Below, one piece after another: positions 11,961-22,600 of a stretch of DNA of 64,000 nt. Below the pieces are notes generated by a model. The model saw nothing but the letters and a program-made list of their open reading frames with translations. It made no database searches and was not told the origin of the DNA. The DNA is taken from assembly GCA_034509425.1 (NCBI GenBank), contig JAVTVJ010000343.1, positions 1,142,501 to 1,206,500 of the forward strand. Direction: 5' to 3'. Numbering within the stretch: position 1 is the first letter of the stretch; each line of letters starts with the position of its first letter. The translations under genes and the position numbers were made by a program. This stretch comes from Eopsaltria australis (lineage: Eukaryota > Chordata > Aves > Passeriformes > Petroicidae).

Positions 11961-13479
11961 CAGAAATTCCTAGCAACTTCAATTCTAGGATGATGACACC
12001 AATCTGTACTTTTGTCAACATTCATAGAAAAGAGTATAAACCTAATACTAGTAATGCATTTTTCTTTTCTTTATGATGAATCATAACTCCATATTTTAAT
12101 ATTTTAGATCTTTACCAGATCCATTGATCAGATTTAAATAGCTGGCATTTTGTGGAAAACAATTTTCTTTTCTATGACTCGCACTGTGTGAAATCCAAAT
12201 GCCCAGGTGTGCGTTGTTTTGACAGAATTTGCAAGGCTTCGTGGAAATCCCATGTCCTTCCAATTACGTCAACTCAGAGATAGTAAAAGTTAAACCTCCA
12301 ACTTGTGGGTAAGTATCATCTTCTTTCCACTCAGAACCGTGATTTTTAATATTGGGCAGTACCTTGAAGCAAAACATCTGATTTTCTGGCTGTACTGCTA
12401 ACAAAATCATGGTTCACCCTCCCCACTTGATCAGTTCTGTGGAGTTTAAAGGGACAAATCAAATGAGAAAGGTGGTTTCCTTGATGAAGCTCATGCTGTA
12501 AATAGGACAGAAACAATTTTCAGTTCGAGCAATTCACCTTTGTGCAGTTAACTTTTCTTTCTCCCGTGGCTCATACGTCAATCTTCATATTGTTACTAGT
12601 ATTTAATCAGTGATTAAGCTGCCATACAGTAAATACAGACAGATTGTGCAGCAACATTTCTATGTTCTTTCAATATTATGAAGTGTAATATTCAGGTAGG
12701 TGCTTAGTTATCAAAGTGATAGACACTTAATACCTGAAATAAATAGAATGATTCTTACTGTATCTTTGCAAAGTAACTTAAGTATCTGGCTGTAGTTGAG
12801 AAGATGAAGTGTTGTTCAGTAACTTTTTAATCAAGTGGGGAAAATAGTACAAATTTTATGTGACTACCTGTATGCATTTGAAAAATTAAATCCTTTCTGG
12901 TTTTGTCTTCCTTTTGCACTGATTATCTAATAAAGTGTTGGGAAAGCAAGTTCTGGAGGAGAAGAGAAACAGGCATGGTTTTCTGAACAGCACATTTAAA
13001 CATGTTTTGGTGAATTTTCACAGTGTGCACTCCAAGCTCCTGGTCCTGAGTATTCCCATTGGAAAGCTTAATTTTTGATGATACTTATGTGGATAGAAAC
13101 ATATTGCATCACTTGAGACTACTAAAAACAGCTCAGATTTTTGGCTATGGAGGACTTAAACTGTTCACAGCTTTGTCAATGATCACTTGCAGTGATCTTG
13201 TCTTTAATGCTTAATAGAGGTGATTCCTTGTCTATTTATTAAGATTTCATACTTTAGTTTTTTTAACCACAGTGCTGCATGGAAAAGTTGCTGTCTGGTG
13301 ATTCCCCATTGTGGACAAAGTCTTTTATGATGTCATTTCTTCTCAGAACAGAATTCCCCATCCTAAAATCACACCCAGACTCCTTTTTTAACAGAGGTAT
13401 GCAGCAGTAAAATGTGTTTTATTTGAACTGGGGTCTGGTTTCCCAAGGGGTTCTAATCTCTCTAAGGAATAATGCTGCA
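11961..13479. other. Noncoding stretch, no supported gene
   Basis: No gene, RNA or recognisable transposon. A CRE-like TTACGTCA occurs at 12264-12271. The last few hundred bases lie on the 3' side of the minus-strand CR1 fossil that follows and might be further eroded CR1, but no motif confirms it. Confidence 0.5.
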
Positions 13480-13860
13480 CTCTTATCATCATTTACCTCT
13501 CCTTCAATCTTTGTGTAATCTGCAAACTTTGTCAATCACCAGTCCATGTTTTCTCCCTGGTAGTTGATAAGATGTTAAATAGTAAATGGTCACAGCTTAT
13601 CTTTGTGAGACTTTGATAGAAGCTCACCATTTACAGCAATATTTGTGAGATCAGTTAAGTACTTTGAATCTATCCAAGGTGTGTCACAGGTACTTTCTAT
13701 TGCCCTACTTCAGTAAATCTATTATGTGCAAGACTGAGCGAAAAGCCTAACATAAATATGTCTACCATGTTGATATGATTACCTCTAACAACCAAACTTG
13801 TCATCCTCCTGTACCATAACATTCAGAGGTTGTGAGGGTTCTGATTAGCAGATTTGCCAT
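13480..13860 (-). mobile_element. Decayed CR1-type LINE, reverse transcriptase segment
   Basis: Read on the minus strand, this is an eroded CR1-clade reverse transcriptase. At 13506-13529 it encodes KFADYTKI, matching the catalytic palm motif KFADDTKL; the second catalytic Asp is now Tyr. At 13568-13585 it encodes LLFNIL, matching the LLFNIFIND motif that precedes FADD by about 20 residues in CR1. Further on (about 13680-13760) it reads as a weak match to the VDxVYLDFSKAFD region. The DNA also follows the avian and reptilian CR1 pattern over this span. Stops and frame changes make it nonfunctional. Orientation is opposite to the CR1 fossil 3 kb upstream, and its ends are approximate. Confidence 0.72.
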
Positions 13861-15981
13861 TTGACAGAGCCATATGTCAGCTCTTTCTCTATGGTACAAA
13901 AGAAACAAAGACTACAAAGGCTACTTGGAGACCTCTGTTGCTGCCGGCTGGCTTTAGGTATTGGGAGTTTTTGTGCTGGCTGTGATAATTCCTGGCTTTT
14001 CTATTTATGCGTGTTCAGCTGGCTAACAAATGGACTTCTGAGTTTTCTTCTAGGGCAGAACTGGATTTCATCTGGACAACATTTTTCTGATGGTCTCTCC
14101 AACATTAAGTGGCTTTTCCAAGACATCGTATTTCCTTAATTTGCTTTTCTTGCTCTCATTTTTTACAAATGAAAAAAAAGAGAAGAAAAAAGTGGCAATT
14201 GTTAGTTAGCATTTGTAGTGATACTCCATTTCAATCAGGGAAATGTGGAAAGTTGGGAACAAAAACTGCAAACTGAGAGTAAACCAGAAATGTAACACCA
14301 TGAGTTCTAAATATACGTGTTGTACTCAGATTCTTATTATCTTTTATTCCTCTTTCAAAACATGACAATATTTCTCAGCTTAACTTGAGACCGATCCATA
14401 CTTTATGTTCTTAAGGACAAGGTTTTAAGGTCCATAGCACTTAAGTCCGTTTATTATTCCTTGACATGGACTGAATTTTCCCACTCAAGTCCTTGTAAGA
14501 TTTACAAAATTTCATAATCCTTCACCTGGTAACAAGGCAGAGAATCAGAAAAGTGATATTTTTTTGCAGCAATGCACAATATTTGTGCTTAAACCATGTA
14601 CATGGTGGTGAATGCCTTGTGATAAATTGTGAGGCCTCACAGTATCTGGCAGGTTTCAGCAGCAAAGACTGGAGGGTAAAAAAGAGAGAAGAGCACATTG
14701 GAGAGCTGAAGCTGCAGGGGAAGTTAAGCAGGCAGACTATAATTGCTCAAGGAGGGTCTTAACCAGGAGAAAGGAATTAACACCCATAGTCTTGTGAAAA
14801 TTGCTTGTGATCTGTAATGACACAAATTGGCGTATTAGCTCAAGCTTCATTGGTGAGACAGCATTAACCAGGGGAGAGTTCCTTTTAAAACAGGACCAAG
14901 GTCTACTTCTGGTATCTGTTTTGGCTTTATTTTACAGCTTCTTGAAAGACAGCAGAACCTGTATGGAGATGTAATGCTCATACAGAAATCCCTTCACATG
15001 TTGTCAGTTCCAGTTCTGGGGCCTTACATGGGAAAGGAGAATCTTTGCATTGTCTGGTAACACTTTGTGCAGCATCTGGACTTTCTGAATGTCTTAAACA
15101 CTTAACTCTTTGTTTGTTGTGCTGTTCTTAGGTAATGAGCGGTGTCGAAACATAAGATAATAAGGCTATATAGTGTTATCTCATCTAATGTTTTTATTAT
15201 GTGCAATTAGTACCAAAAGAGTCTATTCTTAACAGCAGCTTGAAAAAATGTTTAATATATGTATTAAATATGCATTATATGTATTAAATAGTGTGAAATC
15301 TGTGTACAAAAATCTACCTTACAGAAAAGATACAAAGACAAAATCAAATAGGATTTGCAAAAGTGATAGGCAACTTTATTTTGTGGGTTTTTTTGTGTAA
15401 TTCTGTGGGAAAAGCATAATTTTCTATTAAATATTAGTATTCTGATTCAACAATCATGGGTGCCAGTGTAAGAACCTTGACAGATGGATGGTAGATACAT
15501 TATTGTATTATTCTCAGTTGGAAGTCTCCATAAGGGGCTCTAAAAGAAAAGAGAAGCAAGACATTTTCTAATATATTTTATATATGTTAGGAAACAGAAC
15601 TTTTGAATCAGCCATCCACATTCCATTTAGGGCATGTTTTGTCCGATACTTTCTTTGCCATGTTTTACCTTTTATTTTCACAATGCTGATGCCCTACATT
15701 TCTCTCCTTCAGCATTTCCCCTGTTTTCATACATCCAGACCAATTCCTTAAAAGCCCATCAAAATCTTCACAGCTTATAATAGATAATTTGCATATTCAG
15801 AGATGATATCATAACATTGTCAGGGAAAAAACCCAGTAACATTCACTGGCCAAGGTAAATTGACATGTACCTTATAAACAATGCACAGAGTGTTTTGAGA
15901 ATGTCTATGTATGCATATGTACATAGGTATAAACATATTATGGACACAAAAATATTTATGAGTGTTATATACACATAAATG

Positions 15982-15983
<2 letters not shown>
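13861..15983. other. Noncoding stretch, no supported gene
   Basis: No gene is supported. A 92-codon frame at 13861-14139 has no recognisable similarity. Near 15254-15290 the words ATATGTATTAAATA are directly repeated about 22 bp apart, a minor tandem duplication in AT-rich DNA. A purine tract lies near 14170-14190. Confidence 0.5.

Positions 15984-16018
<35 letters not shown>
15984..16018 (+). repeat. (AC)n microsatellite
   Basis: An uninterrupted AC dinucleotide run of about 35 bp, with further CACAC/ATACAC sequence on both sides. Minus-strand frames across it encode Val/Cys low-complexity peptides that are not genes. Confidence 0.96.
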
Positions 16019-16020
<2 letters not shown>

Positions 16021-16083
16021 GCACTCACACATACACACATCTATTTGTATTTGACATTTGTTGTTCCACCTTCATCCTGGCCA

Positions 16084-16584
16084 TTACCATTCCAGTAATG
16101 GATCCTGTTGTGTATTGAAATTCCCATTGTGGTCCATTACCACTTCCTTCGTTGACAGCTCTATTGCTTCACGAGCTATTGTTCTGTGTATGACATTGAT
16201 TGGAGACACTGGATACACATTAGCAACATCACAACACGCATAATAAACAAGGTGTCGCTCTGCAGAGTGTATCAAGGATGGGCACGGTGCTGTGTGCTGC
16301 GTAGCCCACCACACACTCCACCCTGTGGGCATCCCTCCTCTTGGGGGTTTGTCCTCTAAGCTCAGCTTCAGATCAGAGCTGGCATGGCCAAAGATGAGGT
16401 GGTTCCTGGCTGTGAGGTCCCGCCCTGACAGCCTCCCCTGCAGTGAACCCCAGTCCTGGTAACCTGTTGCCTTTCCAGCACCTTTATCAGTTATCAACTT
16501 GAGCTGGAATTGGAAATTGGAAGTTTTTAATATTTTCTTCTCCTCATTGTAGTTCATGTGCTTTAGTAGAAAAGGACATGACAC
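16084..16584 (-). other. Unexplained 166-codon open frame
   Basis: This is the longest open frame in the window outside microsatellite sequence. The translation is not low-complexity and contains segments such as DVANVYPVSPINVIHRTIA in its C-terminal third, but I do not recognise a family, and no splice pattern, poly(A) tail or upstream promoter supports a gene. The stretch is somewhat richer in GC and CpG than its flanks. It could be a chance frame, a fragment of an old retrocopy, or an unrecognised transposon. It is listed because it is open and compositionally distinct, not because coding is supported. Confidence 0.15.
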
Positions 16585-18059
16585 CAGGTGCTCTCAAACA
16601 GGTGCTCTCTTGTGACAATGTTCCCTGCTCATATTTTCTCTAAGCCACCACCAACTGCTTTGGTGATGGCTCCCTCTGGGGTCTGATCAAAGGCCATTAA
16701 AATGAATGGAAAACTTTTTGTTGACATGAATGAACTTTGACTTAGACCTTTAAAATCAGGAAGCAAGAGAATAACAGTGGCAATGCTAGAAATAGATGGA
16801 AATCTTTGGAGTGCTGTGGTCCAAAACACACTAATATTTACTTGAGACTGTGCATGTATGAGCAGTGTGAGAAGTATTGATCCCCTTCAGTTACAGCTCT
16901 CCAGTGAGCAGAGAAGGAACAGCTCTCCCCAGCCAGAAGAAGTATTATGTTAGTAATCTAATTCTGCAATATGTGCCTTTGAGAGGCCACTAATACAAGA
17001 AAAATATGAATTCTCAAAGCATTCTCTTGACTGTGTAGCTCCAACTGGAATTGCTTCTTGGAGAACTCAGAGAAGGCCTGTATAAATTAGCAAATCAGGA
17101 AAAAAAATTAACCAGGGGCAAGGATTCATACAGTGAAAAACAATAGTGGTGTTCCCAATTATTATCTGTTTCTTGATTGCAGTAGAATAGAGAGAATCCA
17201 TACTCTTATCCCCACTGTTTTAATACTCTCACAACCTCAGCAACTTCAGACACAGAGGCCGTTCCAGGTGGGTAATATTTTCATCTCACTGTATTTACCT
17301 TCATTCATGAATGCTGGAAATTCTTGTTCAGGGCAGACCCCAAGCCTCTTCCTGCCTTGTGTTTCCTATTGTTTGTTCTTGTTCATTCCAGTTTTTACAG
17401 TCCACCCACCCAGGTCAACCTACTCAGCTGAGGACATTGAAAGCCTTGCAGTTCTCACTCCTGACTAAATTACTTTATTCTTTCCAAATTACAGATAGAC
17501 AGCTCACCCTTTGGTATTCACAGTACTCCACCATTTCTCATTTCAGCTTTTCTGGACTCTGAAAAAATGTGTCCTTGTCTTGTTTCACATTTCCCCTGCA
17601 ACTCGGTGTCCAGAGTGCACAGCACAACATACTTTTCTCTACAGTTTCCAGAAAAGCCATGGGATGAAGAATGAGTGATAAAGGAAGGTTTGGATTTTTC
17701 CTTCTATTCCAGAAATTACTTAAACTGCTGCCTTAAACCAGTATCCTATCCTCATTTTCTAGTCATTTATTAAATTAGTTTTTAAAAACTCTGTGGAAAA
17801 AATCCTTCTTTCTCCCTTTTGGTTGGTTCCTCATATATCTATTGAGAAGTGGATCACTGGTTATTGAAATATGTTTTTTTTTTTTATTTCTCTAGTTAAC
17901 TCCCAGAAGTTCTATGTTTGCAATAAAAAAGACCTGGTAGTAGATAGAAGAATGTCTGATTCTTTATACTGGTTGAAAGATATATGAAATACGTTTCTTG
18001 TATGAAATAGGTGCTGTAAAACAGACAAGTTTTGTTCTGTTTCTAGCATTTTTCCCAGC
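16585..18059. other. Noncoding stretch, no supported gene
   Basis: No gene, RNA or recognisable repeat family. Short open frames near 17133-17562 overlap one another and match nothing known. A T tract of about 12 bases lies near 17874. Confidence 0.5.
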
Positions 18060-18400
18060 GACCTTTGCTGGTGTGAGGTGTTAAACCTCACCCATTGTGT
18101 TCCTGGGGTACGTGAGCTCAGTCTCCATTGCCTTTTAACCCTTCACCAAAACACAAGCACTTCTCCACTGTGCCATGAATTGCAAATGCGCAGCTCGATT
18201 CACAAAAGCAGCCTCGTCCAGGGCAGCTGGGAACCCGGGAGGAGTGGAGTGAGGTGAGCTGTATTTAGGCCAGGGGCAGCTTCCAGAGACCTCTTGGGTT
18301 CCAGCCCTGGAAGCCAGCCTCCACAACGTGATTCACTGCTGCTTTTCCACTGCCCCCTCTTCCCCATGAGGGTCACAAGTAACTTACTTTTTCCCAATGC
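18060..18400. other. GC-richer patch with retained CpGs
   Basis: A roughly 340-bp patch clearly richer in GC than the kilobases around it, with CpGs near 18058, 18111, 18187, 18196, 18214, 18235 and 18326 and a CCCGGG site near 18234. It has no recognisable repeat consensus. Two overlapping minus-strand frames (62 and 67 codons) are open, but the peptides match nothing I know. It may be a regulatory element, the remnant of a GC-rich LTR, or an old exon-like fragment; the sequence does not decide. Confidence 0.3.
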
Positions 18401-19079
18401 CATTCTGCTGTGTACTTCTTCCTTAAATCACTTGGTGGACTGATCAAATAATAATGTATTAGCTGTCATTAAAGAGCTGCATTGCAAACTGTGTGTGTAT
18501 CGTGTTACATCTTTAGAGTATTGTATCAGACAAATACTTATGCTTGGAGTTTCTAAACACTGATTGTTTTTAAAAAAGCAGACTTTTTCTGTTAAGGAAG
18601 GTTTTTCGGTTGAATACTGAGAAAGAGTTGATGGAATTATTTTCTTAATCTAACAAATTACATCTGTATTTCATTGCTTTAACATTCTCCCTGGAGACTG
18701 GAGGTCTTAAAAAAACCCACAACAACAAATGAAAAAATGAAAAAAGAAAGAAAAGTTTTGAAGGTTTTTTGTTTTGAATATATAATTGTTGTCAGTCAAA
18801 ATATGAATCTGTTGAAATTTTTGTTCTTAAAATCATTCAACTTATGAATTGTGAAGCTTGTGCACTGTTTGAAGCAGTGCACAATTGATATAAAATTTAC
18901 AGCTGAAGTACAGAGTATTTCTAGAGGTTCATTCCATGAAAATAATAAAAATAAATTAATATAAATATAATTTTTCTGACAGTGCCATGGTAAATTATGC
19001 AGCGTCATCATTCAAGCTGAATGATAAAACAGGCTAGCCCATAGATTTGCAACAGTAAACCTAATTAATCCTAAGATAG
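18401..19079. other. Noncoding stretch with a perfect 10-bp hairpin
   Basis: AT-rich DNA without a gene. It contains an inverted repeat at 18858-18884: TTGTGCACTG, a 7-nt loop, then CAGTGCACAA. The stem is perfect but short, and pairing does not extend to a microRNA-length precursor. Confidence 0.5.
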
Positions 19080-19560
19080 ATGGTATTTCAATAAATGAAG
19101 TATTTAGAATTTAAAAAGTAGTAGTAGAAATATTTAACTAAGAGGACGAGAGCCATTATTGAAATGATGTCATACAATCTGGGAGGCATTGTCATGTTCA
19201 GTAAATTAGCATGGCCTAACCACAGCAGAAAATTTCCTTGAGCTGCAATAAAGACTAAATGCTTTCAGACTCCCATGATCCTTTGTAGTCATCATTTTAA
19301 AGCGCTGCCTTAGTGAGCTAAACCTGTAAAGTTTTCTTTTGAGCGGCTGTGAGTTGATTAGATCTATTTCAGCCTAGTAGTGGTAATAGGCTCCTCTCTG
19401 TGAAACTGCTTAGCCTCTGCTCCCCTGGCAGCTGGAGAAACTGGAATTAATCAGGTCTGCTGGGGACTTCTTCAGCATCTCCGCAGGCCAGCGACTCTGG
19501 AATCATTTACTACAGAATCTTACTGTCAACTCTTTGTCATTTAGGCTTTTGATTATGCTT
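19080..19560. promoter_or_regulatory. Possible conserved noncoding block
   Basis: Repeat-free sequence with an intermediate GC content and several words typical of enhancers: AAAGCGCTGCC near 19300, TTGATTAGATC near 19355, GGAATTAATCAGG near 19443 and CTCCGCAGGCCAGCGACTC near 19480. No coding frame and no splice pattern. It stands out from the plain AT-rich DNA on either side. The call of a regulatory element is inference from composition and motifs only. Confidence 0.28.
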
Positions 19561-22500
19561 GCTTTCTTCAGAAAAAATGGAAATGGGTGACAGATTATCC
19601 TAATGCAGAATTTCACTAGTTACTTTTATAGGCATCTATTATCCTCCTTTGTACTGTCCATAAAAAGAATGTAGGTGTGTGCAAAGATTTTTAGGGGCAG
19701 AGATATGAAGAATATGCTATTGAAATTAACATATTTCTTCTAATTAAAGTATATTTCTTTCTAATAAAGAGACCCTCCCCCCTGAAATGACTGCATATTG
19801 TTTTGTCAGTAGCACAATATATGGATTTCCTTTCTTTTTTCTTAAAAATTGATAGCTGGAAAAAATTTTTGCATATCATTACTTACCATGCTACTGTTCA
19901 ATAACACTACTTTCTACTGAATATACTGTAGATGCAGATTGGGTTTTTTTAACTGTATTAAATATGAGCCTTAGAATAAATGCATATTTACATAGACTGC
20001 TAACTACTCTGAGCTTCAGTGAACAGAAAGTAAACAGTCAACACTGAAAAAAAAGACAATTAAACCTGCCTTCTTTTCAGCATTTCATCCCACAGATACA
20101 GGGTTCTATAGACTTAGTATTCTGTAAATAGAGTCAATGGGCAGTCTGGTGCAGTCCTTAATGAAATCATCACCTCTTTTGACATTTAAAAATTTGTAAA
20201 TTTATATTACAAATAGTTATTACAAAGAAAAAATTCTGTTTGACATTCTGGGATACAGGGTTTTCATACATGATACAGGAGAATATTGTTAATGAAATGG
20301 TTGAAAATTTGATCAAAACTGATGATTTATAAGAATCTTTTGTTTGATAAACTTATATGCATTTAGTAACATGAAGATATATATATGCATTTGTTTGACT
20401 ACTGTCCAGTACACTCTCTAAGGAGTCTAGAATAAATGTTTTTCACAAAAAATGAAGTGAACAAATTGTTCCTTTTTCATACTTTTCTTTTTTTAAATTT
20501 TTTTTTCTTCTGTTCAATTTCATTCTAGAGAGCAGATTTAAACAGGTTACCTTAATAGGATAGATATATTAAAATTTTATAACTATGTTTAACTTTTTTT
20601 AAAAAAAAGAAGAAAAAAAGATAGGCATTAAAGGGAAAAAAGGTCTTTATTGAATATTGAATCACAAAACTGTTCCATTATGAGTATTTTGAACAATTCT
20701 GTAAATTACAGAAACAGGTAACAGCCTGCATTATTTTGCCTTCAAACAGAAGAAGCCTCTCTCTGTATGTTCCTTTGTAGGCTTGGTAACTGCAGGAAGA
20801 TTGTACTTTAGAACTTTAAGATCCAAAACACACTTAGACCCCATACACCTAGACTTCTCATTTGTCTTGGTTGCCTATATTGGGGTTACCAGTGAACCGG
20901 CATCAAAAAACAGCAGTCTAATTTTCTTCTGCTGAAAAATAAACATCATAGTTCATAGACTGACCTCAGAGGGTGAGCTGCACAGTTATGTCAGCTAATT
21001 TCAATCAACTGGGTTTCTTCATCTGCTGCAATGAAGGGCTCTGGCTAGAAGTCATTGAAAAACGGAATCTCATTGTTAGGCTTCCAGGTTTGTTTTTGTA
21101 GAGACTGGCACCATTATTACTTTGCCTCCTGTTGCTCTGCCTTGTTTAACACCTCACAACTGTGGCTGCTAGGCAGCCCCTCCCTTCCAGCCAAGCAGGT
21201 GACTCCTCCAGAGATCAGCTTCTTGTAGTGTGCCCCTTGTACCTACTCTGAGCCTCTTGCTATCAGGCAGTGATGAAAAATTCAGTCTTTTCCCCCCAAT
21301 ATTCATGTGTCTTGACTCTCTGTTCGATGAAGTAAGGCCCATAAGGCTGGGCCAGTTTGGCATTGTCACTTCCACAATAAAGTGTAGGGTTGGCAAAACT
21401 GATGTAACTGATGTGACTCACTAATTGAGCCATTTAACACAGAGCAGAATGTCACCCAGAAAACATCAGATCCTAATGCTGCATAGAGCCTTCCTCACCC
21501 TTCCAGAGGCAAAAAGCTCTAACTTAAACCACAAATAACTAAAAAAACCTCCATGCAGTTAAATTGCAGCTTTTTATTGTCTAAATTGTGAGAATTAACC
21601 TAAAACCTTGAGTTTAACTTGCTAACAAATAACCCAAGTCTGAAAAATTACGGGGGGTTAAACACACTAAATAGGTCAGGTTTATTCTGTTAATGCTCAT
21701 GTTCATGTTCTCTTTCTTTATTGAATACTTGCCCTTCTTTTATCCTTAGACTGCTATGGTCATTTGTCAATGACAATTTGTTGAGTTTGGATGTGCTCCT
21801 CTCCTCAAGAAAAGACTTCAGATTAGATCTGTACAAATACTGAGGCGGCTAACCTTGGGAAGTGTCCACTGACATCACCATTCTTAGCTAATTGCAGATG
21901 TTTAGGACTCAAGTGGTAAATATTTAACAAGGGGGGTTTTCTCTCTCCTCAGTATGACTCCCAGGTACTTGAGACACTGCATTATTTTAAACAAGCTGCA
22001 ATGTATTTTAACCAAGATCTGTCAAACTGTGTGCTGCAGGTGCTCAAACCAGGTTTCAAATCCTATCGAAGCGTATTTGACAAACAAGTGCTATCAAGCT
22101 GATACTTCCGAATGCAAAGCATTACACCTCCTTCTGTCCTGCTAACAAGCTGCCTCTGTGAGTTCTTTTCCATGCAACTTATTTTATAGCAAAGCGATGC
22201 ATTGCTATATAAACTGTTTAGGATAAAGCTGGTTTTAAAATCTGATCACTGGAAATAGCTCTGTCTGTTATGGCAGACTCTGACTGGGCACTTTTCAGAA
22301 AGGGAGAAGTGATTTTAAGTTTAGAAGAGAGGGTTGGGTAAACCTATGGTGGTACACAGAAGTCTTTTTTTGACTGCTACATTTTCTAATTTGTATATAA
22401 TTTTCTTCCTTCATCTTTTGCTGCTGCTCCAGATTTCAAGGAATTATGTGAGTTGTCCTGTCCCCATTTCTTCTGTGGCTTGGTCTTTCCAAGCCCTTTT

Positions 22501-22600
22501 GCCTCAACATTTTAAACAAATCCTTTATTTTCTGTTTTAGTGTTTCTGTGGTTTCAGAAAACTTGTTTTATTTACAAAGTTCCCACCCAGAACTCCCTCG
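19561..22600. other. Noncoding stretch, no supported gene
   Basis: AT-rich DNA with no gene or recognisable transposon. T- and A-rich tracts lie near 20490-20510 and 20590-20640. The open frames here are all short and unrecognised. Confidence 0.5.

Noticed and set aside
15820..16040. Cys/Val-rich minus-strand frames
   Set aside because: They are translations of the (AC)n microsatellite.
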